NCBI RefSeq assembly: GCF_900091495.1 | Contig: NZ_LT607413.1 | Span: 6,835,001-6,899,000, forward strand | Length of the DNA: 64,000 bases | Origin: Micromonospora echinospora | GTDB taxonomy: Bacteria; Actinomycetota; Actinomycetes; Mycobacteriales; Micromonosporaceae | Direction of reading: 5' to 3' | In this document: one piece after another, positions 1 to 24,109 of the stretch | How positions within the stretch are numbered: position 1 is the stretch's first letter | Layout of the letters: each line of letters opens with the position of its first letter | Program-made: the position numbers and the translations under genes | The notes under the pieces: generated by a model | Told to the model about the DNA's origin: nothing | The model's input: only the letters and a program-made list of their open reading frames with translations | The model's database searches: none

Positions 1-3000
1 TGACCGTGCCGAGCAGCGCCGTGAGCCGGGCCGGGTCGGTCGGGTCGAGCTGCCAGGTCCCGTCGTCCAGGGGCGCCGGGGACGGACCCGGCTGGGCGAG
101 GACGACCTGCTGCCCACGGCTGCGGAGTCGCTCCGCCAGCGCCGTACCGACACCGGGCCGGTCGGCGTAGACCAGCCAGCGCCCAGGGGTGTCCGCTGTG
201 GGGGTCGGCAACGGCTCGGGCCGCCAGGCCACCTCGTGGAACATCCCGGTGTCGCGGGACTGACCGGCGCGCAGCAGCGCCGACCGTTCGGCCCGCTTCA
301 GGTGCAGGCCGTACGACTCGGCGACGAGGCGACCCTCGTCGTCGACCAGCCGGACGTCAGCGGTGAGCGTCTCGTCGTTCGGGTCGCTGCCGGGTCGCAG
401 TCGGGCGTGGCCCCAGAGCTGCCCCTCGACGGCGCGGTGCAGCCGGAACCGGTCCACGCCGAGCGGCACGTACACGCGGAACTCGCGGCCGGCGGTCGGC
501 AGGGTCGCGCCGACGATCTGGAAGCTGGCGTCGACCAGGCCCGGGTGGAGGGCGTACCGCTCGTGGCGGTCGGTGTCCCACACGGCGCGCATCTGGCACA
601 GGGCCTCGCCGTCGCGTCGCCAGATCCGGCTCTGCCACCGGAAACCCGACTCCAGTTCGAGGCCGTCCCGCCAGCCGGTGTCGTAGAACCAGTCGACGTA
701 GTCCGGGTCGGGTGCGCACCGCTCCCGGATCGCCGTCGGCGTCTCGTGCGCTTCGTCGTCGGCCGGCGGCGCCTCGCCCAGGGTGCCGGTGGCATGGGTC
801 GTCCAGGTCTGCTCGTCGGCGCTCCGACTGACCAACTGGATCGGCCCGTCCTGCTCGGCGGAAGGGGCGAGGACGACCTGGACGATCCGGTCCTCCTCCG
901 CGCCGAGCAGCATCGGCTGCGGGAAGACGACGTCGGTCAGGGCCGGGGCGGCGTTCCGGCCTTCGACGGCGGCGGCCAGCATCACCAGGTGGTGGGCACC
1001 GGGCACCACGATCTGGTCGTAGATCCGGTGCTCGGTGAGCAGCGGGTGGGACAGCGGGTTGAGCACCGTCTCGTAGACCGTGCCGGTGAGCGCGGGCGAC
1101 GAGAGGTTCCGCCCGAGCAGCGGGTGGCCGCCGTCCCCGACGGGCAGGTTCCGGGGCCGACGGGAAGCAGCCGGCGACCAGTAGCGCTGGCGTTGGAAGG
1201 GATACAGGGGCAGCTCCACCGTCCGGGTGGGGATGCCATCGGTGATCGCTTTCCAGTCCAGGTCGACGCCCTGCGCGTACAGGCCCGCGACGGCGGTCAG
1301 CAGTTGCTGCCGGTCGTCCCGGCCGCGCCGCAACGACGGCAACCACCGCACCGACCCGTCGTCGTCCACACACTGCCGACCCGCCGCCAACAACACCGGA
1401 TGCGGACCGACCTCCTGCACGACGTCACAACCCTGTGCGAGGACCGCCCGCATCCCGTCGGCGAACCGCACCGGAGCCGACACGTGCTCGATCCAGTAGT
1501 CCGCCGAGCCGTACCCGGTGTCGGCCACCTCGCCGGTCACGTTCGACACGACCGTGCACCGCGGACCCTGGGGGCTGATCCCCTGGACCGTCGCCCGGAA
1601 CGCCGGGATCATCGGCGCCATCAGCGGTGAGTGGAACGCGTGCGAGACATGCAACGCCGTGGTCTTCACCCCGTCGGCCGTGAACTTCGCCCGGACCGCG
1701 TCCAGCACGTCGGCGGGGCCGGCGATCACCGTCTCCACCGGACCGTTCACCGCCGCCACGACCAGACCGGTACCGTCCAGCAGCGGACGGACCTCGTTCT
1801 CCGGCAACGGCACCGCCGCCATCGACCCACCCGCCGGCAACGCCTGCATCAACCGGCCCCGAGCCGCCACCAACCGCAGCCCGTCCTCCAGCGTCAGCAC
1901 GCCGGCCACACACGCGGCCACCAGCTCGCCGACGCTGTGACCCAGGACCACGTCCGGCTCGACACCCCAGTGCCGCCACAGGCGGGCGAGCGCCCACTCC
2001 AGGGCGAACAACACCGGCTGCGTGAACCCCGTCCGATCGAGCACGTCGGTGCCGTCGGCCGGGAAGAGGACGTCCAGCAACGGCCGTTCGAGGTCAGCCG
2101 CCAGCAGCTCCGCGCACCGGTCCAGCTCGGCGCGGAACACCGGCTCGGAGTCGTACAGGGCACGCGCCATCCCGACAAACTGCGCGCCCTGACCGGTGAA
2201 CAACCAGCCCACCCGGGGGCGGCGACCCACCGGCACCACACCGTGCACCACCGACCGGTCCTCGGCACCGGCCAGCCAACCCCGCAGCCGGGACACCGCC
2301 GTCGTCGAGTCCGGGGCCACCACCGCCAGACGGTGCGGGAAGTGACTGCGCGTCACCGCAGCCGCCGCGCACACCGAGGCGAGATCGGGAGCGTCGGCAC
2401 CGTCCAACAGGTCGGCGTACCGCTGCGCCACCACCCGCAGCGCGGCGTCGTCGCGCGCCGACAACGGCAGCACGTACGCCGAACGGTTCGGGGTCCGTGC
2501 TTCGGTGGTCTCCGGCACGGCGGGTGCCTCGGCCACGACGAGATGGGCGTTGGTCCCGCTCATCCCGAACGAACTCACGCCCGCGACCCGGGGCTTCCCG
2601 CCTCTCGGCCACGTCCGGGTGCCGGTGGCGACCTCGATCGGGATCCGGTCCCAGGGGATGTGCGGGTTCGGCGTACGGAGGTGCAGGTGCGACGGCACCT
2701 GTTCGTGCCGCAACGCCAGCACCACCTTGATCAGGCCGGCGATCCCGGCGGCGGCCTCCAGGTGCCCGATGTTCGTCTTGACCGAACCCACCAGCAGCGG
2801 ACCATCCGCTGGCCGGTCCCTGCCGAGGGCGGCAGCCAACGCGTCGACCTCGATCGGGTCGCCGAGCGAGGTGCCGGTGCCGTGTGCCTCGACGTAGTCG
2901 ACGTCACCCGGCGCGACTCCGGCATCGGCGAGCGCCGCCCGGATCAACTCCTGCTGCGCCAACCCGTTCGGCACCGTCAGACCACTGCTCGGACCGTCGT

Positions 3001-3910
3001 GGTTCACCGCCGACCCACGGATCACCGCGAGAACCCGGTCCCCATCCCGCTGGGCGTCCGACAACCGCTTCAACACCACCACACCGCAACCCTCACCCCG
3101 GCCGTAACCGTCGGCCGAGGCGTCGAACGTCTTGCACCGGCCGTCCGGCGACAGCGCCTTCGTCCGGGAGAGGTAGATGGTGCCCTCGGGGGTCAGGACC
3201 AGGTGGACCCCGGCGGCGAGCGCGAGATCCGACTCGCCGGACCGCAGGCTCCGACACGCCAGGTGCACCGCCACCAGCGACGACGAGCACGCCGTGTCCA
3301 CGGCCATGCTCGGTCCCTGCAACCCCAGCAGGTACGACAGCCGCCCCGCGGCGACGCTGAAGGCGTTACCGGTGCCGGTGTACGCGTCCATGCCGGCCGG
3401 ATCGGCGGAGCGCAGCAGCAGCGAGTAGTCGTCGGTGCCGATGCCGACGAACACCCCGGTACGGCTGCCCGCCAACCGGGCCGGCACCTGCCCGGCGTCC
3501 TCCAGGGCCGCCCAGGCGACTTCCAGCAGCAACCGCTGCTGCGGATCCAGACTCACCGCCTCACGCGGCGACACCCCGAAGAACCCGGCGTCGAACCCGT
3601 CGACACCGGCCAGGAAGTGACCGGCACGCGTGTACATCTTCCCGGGGGCGTCCGGGTCGGCGTCGAAGAACGCGTCCACGTCCCACCGGTCCGCCGGCAC
3701 CTCACCGACCGTATCCACGCCCTGCGTCAACACGTCCCAGTACGCCGCCGGCGAGTCAACCCCACCGGGGAACCGGCACCCCACACCGACCACGGCGATC
3801 GGCTCGGGCGCGGACCGCTTCTGGGCGTCGAGGCGCTTCTGCAGGTCGAGGACGAGCAGCGCGAGGCGCTTGGGCGGCAGGTTGGCCAGCCTCTCCTGTA
3901 GCTCGCTCAT
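1..3910 (-). CDS. PksE: modular type I polyketide synthase, KS-AT-DH-(KR...), C-terminus beyond window
   Basis: Partial gene: 1303 codons are visible and the reading frame is open to base 1. A short N-terminal helix precedes the KS (about residues 37-455; Cys208 in DTACSSS). The AT (about 567-847) has GHSVGE and an HAFH motif, which usually means malonyl-CoA. A DH-like domain (about 915-1203) reads [10 protein letters not shown] where HxxxGxxxxP is expected, so His is kept but Gly is Asp. The last visible part looks like the start of a KR structural half. The ATG at 3910 directly abuts the TAG of PksD, so the two are translationally coupled. KS and AT DNA is nearly identical to the second module of PksD, about 4.69 kb away, suggesting recent duplication or gene conversion. 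Any KR, ACP or TE would lie outside. Confidence 0.93.
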   Translation of the reverse strand, partial: MSELQERLANLPPKRLALLVLDLQKRLDAQKRSAPEPIAVVGVGCRFPGGVDSPAAYWDVLTQGVDTVGEVPADRWDVDAFFDADPDAPGKMYTRAGHFLAGVDGFDAGFFGVSPREAVSLDPQQRLLLEVAWAALEDAGQVPARLAGSRTGVFVGIGTDDYSLLLRSADPAGMDAYTGTGNAFSVAAGRLSYLLGLQGPSMAVDTACSSSLVAVHLACRSLRSGESDLALAAGVHLVLTPEGTIYLSRTKALSPDGRCKTFDASADGYGRGEGCGVVVLKRLSDAQRDGDRVLAVIRGSAVNHDGPSSGLTVPNGLAQQELIRAALADAGVAPGDVDYVEAHGTGTSLGDPIEVDALAAALGRDRPADGPLLVGSVKTNIGHLEAAAGIAGLIKVVLALRHEQVPSHLHLRTPNPHIPWDRIPIEVATGTRTWPRGGKPRVAGVSSFGMSGTNAHLVVAEAPAVPETTEARTPNRSAYVLPLSARDDAALRVVAQRYADLLDGADAPDLASVCAAAAVTRSHFPHRLAVVAPDSTTAVSRLRGWLAGAEDRSVVHGVVPVGRRPRVGWLFTGQGAQFVGMARALYDSEPVFRAELDRCAELLAADLERPLLDVLFPADGTDVLDRTGFTQPVLFALEWALARLWRHWGVEPDVVLGHSVGELVAACVAGVLTLEDGLRLVAARGRLMQALPAGGSMAAVPLPENEVRPLLDGTGLVVAAVNGPVETVIAGPADVLDAVRAKFTADGVKTTALHVSHAFHSPLMAPMIPAFRATVQGISPQGPRCTVVSNVTGEVADTGYGSADYWIEHVSAPVRFADGMRAVLAQGCDVVQEVGPHPVLLAAGRQCVDDDGSVRWLPSLRRGRDDRQQLLTAVAGLYAQGVDLDWKAITDGIPTRTVELPLYPFQRQRYWSPAASRRPRNLPVGDGGHPLLGRNLSSPALTGTVYETVLNPLSHPLLTEHRIYDQIVVPGAHHLVMLAAAVEGRNAAPALTDVVFPQPMLLGAEEDRIVQVVLAPSAEQDGPIQLVSRSADEQTWTTHATGTLGEAPPADDEAHETPTAIRERCAPDPDYVDWFYDTGWRDGLELESGFRWQSRIWRRDGEALCQMRAVWDTDRHERYALHPGLVDASFQIVGATLPTAGREFRVYVPLGVDRFRLHRAVEGQLWGHARLRPGSDPNDETLTADVRLVDDEGRLVAESYGLHLKRAERSALLRAGQSRDTGMFHEVAWRPEPLPTPTADTPGRWLVYADRPGVGTALAERLRSRGQQVVLAQPGPSPAPLDDGTWQLDPTDPARLTALLGTV
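1380..3870 (-). repeat. KS-AT segment nearly identical to PksD module 2 (about 6072-8565)
   Basis: Long stretches of the KS and AT coding DNA of PksE match PksD module 2 at an offset of about 4692-4695 bp, with only scattered substitutions (for example 2935-3160 against 7627-7852, and 1388-1478 against 6080-6170). Boundaries are approximate. The pattern suits duplication of a KS-AT block followed by gene conversion. Confidence 0.8.
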
Positions 3911-10906
<6,996 letters not shown>

Positions 10907-10957
10907 TCGGCTCAACCCTTCCTCGCGTGGTGCCTACTGCTCCTGCTGGACCGGGAC

Positions 10958-11206
10958 CTACTGCTCCTGCTTGACCTTCAGGAAGAGGTCGACCAGTTCG
11001 TCGACGTTGGACAGGTTGGCCAGTTCGGTACGGGGCACCCGGATCTTGAGTTCCCGCATCGAGGCCGACACGATCTCGACGATGTCGAGGCTGCCGAGGC
11101 CGAACTCCTTCATCGACTTCGAGGTGTCGACGGGCTTGCCGTCGAGGCCCTCGGCGTTGAGTCGGATGTGCTTGGTCACCACGTCGACGACCTGCTGGCG
11201 TTCCAT
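10958..11206 (-). CDS. Freestanding acyl carrier protein of the beta-branching cassette (donor ACP)
   Basis: 82 aa carrier protein with the phosphopantetheine serine in GLGSL (Ser39). In HMG-synthase cassettes a discrete ACP carries the acetyl (or propionyl) unit that HMGS adds to the beta-keto chain. Its place as last gene of the ECH2-HMGS-ECH1-ECH2 group supports that role. An alternative is that it completes the ACP-less KS-AT protein PksC; the two roles are compatible if PksC loads it. It starts 27 nt after the upstream ECH stop. Its 3' end is followed by a near-perfect repeat of its own last roughly 20 bases. Confidence 0.88.
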   Translation of the reverse strand: MERQQVVDVVTKHIRLNAEGLDGKPVDTSKSMKEFGLGSLDIVEIVSASMRELKIRVPRTELANLSNVDELVDLFLKVKQEQ

Positions 11207-11233
11207 GTCATTGCTCCTTCTCGGTGGTACTTC

Positions 11234-11980
11234 TCAGGTGAGGTAGGTCTCGGCGACGATGTCCGCGACCTCGGGTCGGCCGAAGCAGACCCGGTGCATG
11301 AGGTGCTCGCGGGACATCGCCTCGCGCAGCAGTTGCCGTCGGGGCTGGGCGAGACTCTCCTTGGTCAGCTCCAGCACGTGGCGGGGCTTCTCGGCGATGC
11401 GGCGGGCGTACTCCAGGGCGGTGTCGACGACCTCGGCGGCCGGGACGACCGCGTTGAAGAAGCCGCGTCCGTCGAGGTCGGCGCCCTTGTAGTAGCGGGC
11501 GGTGAGGGTCATCTCGGCGGCGGTGGCGGCCCCGACGGCGGCCGGCAGCAGCGTGGTGGTGCCCATCGCCGGGGTGAAGCCCATCCGGGCGAAGTTCGTG
11601 CTGTACCGCCGGTTGCGGGCGGCCACCACGAGGTCGCAGCAGAGCGCGAGCACCAGGCCGCCACCGACCGCGTGTCCTTCGAGGGCGCCGACGATCGGCA
11701 CCGGGAAGTCCAGCATGGGCCGGGACAGCAGCAGGTCCTTGACGTGCAGGGTGCCGGAGAGCACCCGTTGCAGCGCGTCCATGGTGGCCCCGGCGCAGAA
11801 CACCTCGGGCCGGCCGCGCAGCAGCAACACCTTGAGCTGCGGGTCTGCGGCGAGCTGCGCCAGGGCGGCCAGCAGCTCGTCGCAGAGCCGGTCGCTGAGC
11901 CGGTTGTCGTGCTCGGCGTCGTCGAGGGTCAGCTCGGCGATGCCGGGCTCCACCTCACGTACCCGAATGACCTGGAACAT
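11234..11980 (-). CDS. ECH2-type enoyl-CoA hydratase-like decarboxylase (PksI/CurF-ECH2 family)
   Basis: 248 aa crotonase-fold protein. In beta-branching, ECH2 decarboxylates the ACP-bound 3-methylglutaconyl intermediate. FCAGAT (61-66) and EGHAVGGG (101-108) form the oxyanion-hole regions, and MGFTPAMG (133-140) is typical of the ECH2 branch. Lys81 and His229 fall where PksI and CurF ECH2 carry their catalytic Lys and His (by eye alignment), so this copy looks competent. Its ATG lies inside the 3' end of the ECH1 gene (26 nt overlap). A paralogue with both residues changed lies at 14038-14787. Confidence 0.9.
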   Translation of the reverse strand: MFQVIRVREVEPGIAELTLDDAEHDNRLSDRLCDELLAALAQLAADPQLKVLLLRGRPEVFCAGATMDALQRVLSGTLHVKDLLLSRPMLDFPVPIVGALEGHAVGGGLVLALCCDLVVAARNRRYSTNFARMGFTPAMGTTTLLPAAVGAATAAEMTLTARYYKGADLDGRGFFNAVVPAAEVVDTALEYARRIAEKPRHVLELTKESLAQPRRQLLREAMSREHLMHRVCFGRPEVADIVAETYLT

Positions 11981-12764
11981 CCATCCGCCCTCGATAGCGT
12001 GCGAACCACGGTGGTGCGAAGCCCTCCCCGAACGCGGTGACCCCGGCCAGGACGTCCGGCCGGGCCAGCCAGCCGGTGAAGAGGTCGAGGCCCGCCTCGA
12101 TCTGTTCGTCGAGGTCGGCGGCGCTGCACCGGTCGTAGTAGCGCTTGGTCTCGGCCAGCGCCGCCGGCGCGGACCGGAAGATCCGTTGCAGCTGGGCCCG
12201 CAGGGCCGGCTCGACGCCGCCGGTGACCAGTTCGTCGACCAGGCCGTAGGTGTGCGCCTCGGCGGCCTCGACGCCCCGGGTGCTCAGCGTCATCGCCCGC
12301 AGCCGGGCCGGGCCGATGCGCAGCAGCAGGAACGGCACGATGGTGGCGGGCACTAGGCCGACGATCGGTTCGGAGAGCATGAACCGGGCGTTCGGGGTGC
12401 CCAGCACCAGGTCGCAGGCCGCGAGGAGACCGACGCCGCCGCCCATGGCCTCGCCGTCCGCGACGGCGATCACCGGTACGCGGGCTCGCCGCAGCCGGGC
12501 CAGGCAGGCCGGCAGCCGACGGAGCTGCTCGCGTTCCGGCAGTCGACCGTGGACGAAGAACGCCTCCAGGTCGAGCCCCCGGCAGAAGGTGTCCCCCTCG
12601 GCGGTGAGCACCAGGGCCCGGCAGTCCGGGTCGGCGTCCACGGCGTCGAGCGCCTCCTCCAACCCGTCGATCAGGTCGAAGTTGATGGCGTTGCCGTTGG
12701 CGGCGGCGACGAGCGTCACGAAGCAGACGCCGTCGGCGATCTCGGAGCGAACCGCGCGGTCCAC
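11955..12764 (-). CDS. ECH1-type enoyl-CoA hydratase-like dehydratase (PksH family)
   Basis: 269 aa crotonase-family protein from a GTG start. ECH1 dehydrates the HMG-type intermediate made by HMGS before ECH2 decarboxylates it. FCRGLDLEAF and MGGGVGLLAACD are the two oxyanion-hole segments, and LSEPIVGLVPATI is characteristic of the PksH/CurE branch rather than ECH2. The start lies 2 nt beyond the HMGS stop, and the 3' end overlaps the downstream ECH2 gene, so HMGS-ECH1-ECH2 are translationally coupled. Assignment to ECH1 rests on these motifs and the cassette context. Confidence 0.88.
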   Translation of the reverse strand: MDRAVRSEIADGVCFVTLVAAANGNAINFDLIDGLEEALDAVDADPDCRALVLTAEGDTFCRGLDLEAFFVHGRLPEREQLRRLPACLARLRRARVPVIAVADGEAMGGGVGLLAACDLVLGTPNARFMLSEPIVGLVPATIVPFLLLRIGPARLRAMTLSTRGVEAAEAHTYGLVDELVTGGVEPALRAQLQRIFRSAPAALAETKRYYDRCSAADLDEQIEAGLDLFTGWLARPDVLAGVTAFGEGFAPPWFARYRGRMDVPGHSGT

Positions 12765-12766
12765 GA

Positions 12767-14014
12767 TCAGCTCCAGGTGTAGTGGCGCTGGTAGTCGCGG
12801 ACGCCTTCGAGGACGAGCAGGCGCTGGCCGTCATAGCGCTGCGCGTAGAGGTCGCCGACGTCCTGGGTCAGCGGCTCGTAGCTGGGCTCGTCGATGTTCG
12901 ACTCGCACGCCTTCTCGATCTGCTCGTACTGCTCGACGCCGAGGCGGACCCGGGAGTCGAGGTGCGCGTCCACGTCGAGGCCCCGGACGTACGTCTGCGC
13001 GTCCGCGCCGGCCAGGCCGCTGTAGAACTCGGCCTGACAGCCGGAGCCGTACGCGAAGACGGAGAACCGGTCCCCGGCGGCGAAGCCGCTGCCGGCGTGC
13101 AGCATGCCGAGCAGGCAGATGAAGGTGGACGCCCCGTACGCGCTGCCGATCCGGCGGGCGAAGTGGGTGCTGTCGGCGACCCGGTCCCGCCAGCTCGCCT
13201 CGATGGCCGCCTTGTCGAACACGCCGATCCGGTTGAGCAGGGTCTTGTGGGCGATCCTGGTCATGCCGGGGAACGGCGCGTGGTAGATGTTCTTCCGGAA
13301 GTACGCGTCGAAGTCGACCTCGCCGACCAGGTGCTCGTACCGCTCGTAGGTCTCCTCGAGCGCGTCGAGGTACGAGTAGAAGCTGGTCTGCCCGGTGATG
13401 ATCTCGGTACGCGAGTTGGGGCGCAACGCGTCGGAGAGTTCGTTGGTCCAGTAGCCGGCCTTCGCCAGCTCCAGTTCGAACACGGTCGGCTCGGCGCTGA
13501 CCAGCATGGCGACCGCGCTGCCGCCGGCCATCAGCTCGCCGAGGTCGTCGTCCTCGGTCTGCACGTGGTTGCGGGTACGGCTCAGGTCGCTGTTGATGAC
13601 CAGGGCCTTCTTGCCGGGGCGGACGTTCGAGGCGACCCAGGAGGCGGCGACGCGCAGCGCGGCGGTGCCGCCGTAGCACATGTGCTTGACCTCGAAGTTG
13701 CGGCTGTGCGCGGGCAGCCGGGAGTGCCGCTGCACCCAGGTGGAGATCGGCTTGCCGAAGTCCACGGCGGACTCGGTGGCGACCACGACCAGCTCGATCT
13801 GCTCGCGGTCGGCGTCGGTGAGCAGCCGCTCGGTGGCGTTGACCGCGAGGGTCACCGGGTCCTCGTACGGCGGGATGATGGACCGGGCCTCGTAGGGCAC
13901 CATCTGGCGGCGTTCCAGCTCGTCCAGGGAGCCGCCGCGCGCGGAGGCGAGGTCGGCGATCGTCAGGTACGCGCGACCGCCGTACAGGTTCAGCTTCTCG
14001 ATACCTACCCGCAT
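12767..14014 (-). CDS. 3-hydroxy-3-methylglutaryl-ACP synthase homologue (HMGS) for polyketide beta-branching
   Basis: 415 aa. The ATG at 14014 has GAGGAG at normal distance; a longer open frame upstream is not coding. HMGS condenses an acyl-ACP donor with a beta-ketoacyl chain on a PKS ACP, giving an HMG-like branch. The catalytic triad is visible: Glu81 (ATES), Cys113 (KHMCYGGTAAL) and His245 (YHAPFPGM). Length matches PksG/CurD-type enzymes. It sits between an ECH2-like gene (23 nt gap) and ECH1. The decarboxylating KS that normally makes the donor acetyl-ACP is not seen as a separate gene here. Confidence 0.95.
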   Translation of the reverse strand: MRVGIEKLNLYGGRAYLTIADLASARGGSLDELERRQMVPYEARSIIPPYEDPVTLAVNATERLLTDADREQIELVVVATESAVDFGKPISTWVQRHSRLPAHSRNFEVKHMCYGGTAALRVAASWVASNVRPGKKALVINSDLSRTRNHVQTEDDDLGELMAGGSAVAMLVSAEPTVFELELAKAGYWTNELSDALRPNSRTEIITGQTSFYSYLDALEETYERYEHLVGEVDFDAYFRKNIYHAPFPGMTRIAHKTLLNRIGVFDKAAIEASWRDRVADSTHFARRIGSAYGASTFICLLGMLHAGSGFAAGDRFSVFAYGSGCQAEFYSGLAGADAQTYVRGLDVDAHLDSRVRLGVEQYEQIEKACESNIDEPSYEPLTQDVGDLYAQRYDGQRLLVLEGVRDYQRHYTWS

Positions 14015-14037
14015 GGGGGTGTTCTCCTCGTCTCGGG

Positions 14038-14787
14038 TCAGTTCAGGTACGTCTGGTCGAGCAGGGCGTCGCTGCCGGGCTGGGCGAAGCAGACCCGGTT
14101 CATCAGCGGCTCGCGGGCGATGGCGTCCTGGAGGAGGTGCCGCTTGGGCAGGGCCAGCGTCTCCTTCAGCAGCTCCAGCACGTAGCGGGGCTTCTCGGCG
14201 ATCTGCTCGGCGAGGTCGGTGGCGTGGGCCAGCACCTCGTCGGCGGGGACGACCGCGTTGAACAGTCGCCGGTCGGCCAGCTCGCGGCCCTTGTAGTACT
14301 TGCCGGTGAAGATCATCTCGGCGGCGACGTGGTGACCGACCGCAGCCGGCAGCAGGACCGACAGGCCCATCGCCGGGGTGAACCCCATGCTCGCGGAGTT
14401 GACCGCGTACCGGCGGTTCTCGGCGGCGACGGTCAGGTCGCAGCAGAGCGCCAGGGCCAGGCCGCCGCCGACGGCGTGCCCCTCCAGGGCGCCGATCACC
14501 GGCACCGGGAAGCTCAGCAGCCGGTCGGAGAGGGCGAGCAGGCGGCGCTCGTCGTACACGCCGCTGGCCATCTCCTTGAGCATCTGGAGGGTGCCCCCGG
14601 CGCACCAGATCTCCCTGGTGCCGGTGACCAGCAGCACCTTCACCGACTCGTCGCCGGCCAGCTTGTCCAGGGTCGCCATGAGCTGGTCGACCAGGTCGTA
14701 GCTGAGCCGGTTCTCCCGCTCCGGGTCGCAGATCGCGACCCGGACGATTCCCGACCCGTCGGCGGTCACCTGAAGTACGTCGGGCAT
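14038..14787 (-). CDS. Second ECH2-like crotonase with altered catalytic residues
   Basis: 249 aa from ATG 14787, 5 nt after the PksC stop. It is clearly paralogous to the ECH2 at 11234-11980: it shares EGHAVGGGLALALCCD, MGFTPAMG and KYYKG. At the ECH2 catalytic positions it has Arg81 instead of Lys and Asn230 instead of His (EPLMNRVCF against EHLMHRVCF). The first oxyanion segment is WCAGGT. It may therefore not decarboxylate. It could be a different isomerase or hydratase, a structural partner in a mixed trimer, or a decaying duplicate. The intact frame, good codon use and first position in the cassette argue against simple decay. Confidence 0.85.
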   Translation of the reverse strand: MPDVLQVTADGSGIVRVAICDPERENRLSYDLVDQLMATLDKLAGDESVKVLLVTGTREIWCAGGTLQMLKEMASGVYDERRLLALSDRLLSFPVPVIGALEGHAVGGGLALALCCDLTVAAENRRYAVNSASMGFTPAMGLSVLLPAAVGHHVAAEMIFTGKYYKGRELADRRLFNAVVPADEVLAHATDLAEQIAEKPRYVLELLKETLALPKRHLLQDAIAREPLMNRVCFAQPGSDALLDQTYLN

Positions 14788-14792
14788 GGCGG

Positions 14793-17562
14793 TCACCTCT
14801 GGTCTTCCGTGGTCAGGCGGTGTGCCCGGATCTGCTCCGGGTCCAGCCAGCAGCGGCGCCGCTGGAAGGGGTAGGTCGGCAGGTCGACCGGCGGGTGGGC
14901 GACGCCTTCGAAGGCGTCCCAGTCGAACTCGATGCCGTGGGTGTGCAGGCCGGCCGCGCTGTCCAGCAGGGTCTGCCAGTTGCCGGTCTCCGGGTCCAGC
15001 GAGCGCAGCCACCGGCCGGTGCCCCGGGGCAGGCAGCGCTTGCCCATCTCGATCAGGGTGTCCTTCGGGCCCATCTCCAGGAAGGTGTCGTAGCCCTCGG
15101 CGGCGAGCGCCCGGGTGGCCTCCAGGAACCGGACCGGCTCGCGGAGCTGCTGCCGCCAGTACGCCGGGTCGTGGCAGACGCCCGAGCGGAGCATGGTCGC
15201 CCGGTAGGTCGACATGAACGGGATCTGCGGTTCGCCGAACTCCTGCCCGGTGATGGACTTCTCGAACTCGTCGAGGATCGGCTCCAGCAGCGGCGAGTGC
15301 GACGCGTACGACACCCGCAGCGGACGGGTGAGGACGAACTCCTCCTCCAGCCGTTCCAGTACCGCCTGCACGGCCGTCTTCTCGCCGGAGATCACGGTGT
15401 GCTCGGGGCCGTTGACCGCGGCGACCGCCACCTGGCCGGCGTACCCGTCGAGCAGGGCGGTGACGTCCTCGGCGGAGGCCGAGCAGGCAGCCATCATGCC
15501 GGTCGGCGGCAGGGTCCGGGTGAGCCGGCCGCGTTCCACGATCAGCCGGACCCCGGTCTCCAGGCTGAACACCCCGGCGACCCAGGCGGCGGCGTACTCG
15601 CCGAGGCTGTGGCCCATCACCGCGTCGGGGCGCACGCCCCAGGAGCGCCACGTCTCGGCCAGCGCGCACTGGATCGCGAAGAGCGTCGGCTGGGCGTACT
15701 CGGTCTCGTCGATCGGGTACCGGACGCCGCCCTCGGCGGGGTACATGACGTCGCGCAGCCGCCACGGGTGGTGGACGTCGAACAGTTCGGCGCAGCGGTC
15801 GATGGTGCGCCGGAACACCGGTTCGGTCCGGTACAGCTCGCGGCCCATGTCGATGTGCTGGCCGCCCTGGCCGGGGAAGACGAACGCCAGTCGACGCCGG
15901 GTGCCGGTGGGGACGGCGCCCCGGTGCAACCCGTCGGGGGTGTCGCCGGCCGCGAGCGTGGTCAGCGCGGCGCGGGCGGCGGCCAGGTCGGCCACCGGCA
16001 CCGCCGCCCGGTGCGCGAAGTGGGTGCGCCGGGTGTTGGTGGTGTGGCAGAGCGCGGCCAGCGTCGGGGTGGGCGGCACGGCGAGCCGGTCGGCGTACCG
16101 GCGGGCCTGGTCGCGCAGGGCCTCCTCGCTGCGGCCGGAGACGGTCAGCAGCCGCAGCGGGCGGTCGTCGGTCGGGGCCTCGCCGGTCGGGGCCGGCGCG
16201 TCACCGAGGACGATGTGGGCGTTGGTGCCGCCGAAGCCGAACGAGCTGACCCCGGCGACCCGCTGCCCGGCCGGGGATGGCCAGGCGGTGCGGGTGGTGG
16301 TCACCCGCAGCGGCAGCTCGTGCCACTCGACGTGCGGGTTCAGCTCGCGCAGGTGCAGGTGCGGGGGGATCTCGCCGTGGTGCAGGCCCAGCACCACCTT
16401 GATCAGCCCGGTGATGCCGGCGGCGGCCTCCAGGTGCCCGGTGTTGGTCTTGACCGAGCCGAGGAGCAGCGGGTGGTCCGGGTCGCGGCCGGAGCCCAGC
16501 GCGGCGGCGAGCGCGCGCACCTCGATCGGGTCGCCGAGGGTGGTGCCGGTGCCGTGCGCCTCGACGTAGTCGACGCGGTGCGGGGCGATCCGGGCGTCGG
16601 CGAGGGCGGCCCGCAGCACCGCCTCCTGGGCGACGCTGTTGGGGGCGGTGAGGCCGTTGCTGTGTCCGTCCTGGTTGACCGCCGAGCCCCGGATCACGGC
16701 CAGCACCCGGTCGCCGTCGGCGCGCGCGTCGGAGAGTCGTTTCAGGACGACGATGCCGGCGCCCTCGCCCCGCACGTAGCCGTTGGCGCTGGCGTCGAAG
16801 GTGCGGCTGCGTCCGTCCGGGGAGAGCATGCCGACCTGGGAGAACGCCGCCGTGGTCTCCGGCCAGAGCATCACGTTGACGCCGCCGGCGAGGGCCGTGC
16901 GGGCGGTGCCGGCGCGCAGGCTCTGGCAGGCCAGGTGCACCGCGACCAGCGACGACGAGCAGGCGGTGTCCACCGCGAGGCTGGCGCCGTGCAGGTCGAA
17001 GACGTAGGAGAGGCGGTTCGCGGCGATGCTGAACGCGGTGCCGGAGAGCCCCCGGATGGGCGCGCCGCCGAGCAGGAGGGAGTAGTCCCAGGTGCTGATG
17101 CCCACGTACACGTCGGTGTGCGTGCCGGCCAGCTTCGCCGGCACGCACCCGGCGTGTTCGAGGGCCTCCCAGGCGACCTCCAGCAGCAGCCGCTGCTGCG
17201 GGTCCATGCTGGCCGCCTCGCCGAGGGAGAGGCCGAAGAAGCCCGGGTCGAACCGGTCGACCTGGTCGAGGAAGCCGCCGTCGCGGCTGCTCATCGTGCC
17301 CGGGGTGGACTGCTCCGGGTCGTGGTAGGCGTCGACGTCCCAGCGGTCGGCGGGCACCTCGGAGATCAGGTCCACGCCGTCGCGCAGCCGGGTCCAGAAC
17401 TCGTCGGGGCTGTTCGCGCCGCCGGGCAGCCGGCAGCCCACGCCGACGACGGCGATGGGTTCGGTCCGGGCGCGTTCGATCTCGTCCAGGCGGGCCTGGA
17501 GGGTCTCGATCGCGACCAGGGCGCGCTTGAGCGGGGACAGCGTCGCCGCGGCGGCTCCGGTG

Positions 17563-17570
<8 letters not shown>
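14793..17570 (-). CDS. PksC: KS-AT didomain polyketide synthase without ACP
   Basis: 925 aa. An N-terminal coiled-coil docking helix (about 10-36) precedes the KS (about 38-460; Cys204 in DTACSSS, with EAHGTGT and the second active-site His in KTNTGHL). The AT (about 553-850) has GHSLGE and YASH, the usual methylmalonyl signature. The protein ends right after the post-AT linker ([13 protein letters not shown]), so it has no reductive domains, ACP or TE. The start overlaps the PksB stop by 8 nt. Two readings fit: it forms a split module with a discrete ACP, or its AT serves the AT-less module of PksD. The KS keeps its cysteine, so it is not an obvious KSQ decarboxylase. Confidence 0.92.
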
Positions 17571-24090
<6,520 letters not shown>

Positions 24091-24109
24091 GTCGGTTCCT
24101 TGTCCGCCG

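Noticed and set aside
236..3901. Long plus-strand open frames opposite PksE
   Set aside because: Arg/Pro/His-rich translations without any family motif, lying antisense to clear KS, AT and DH coding. They are GC-bias shadows.
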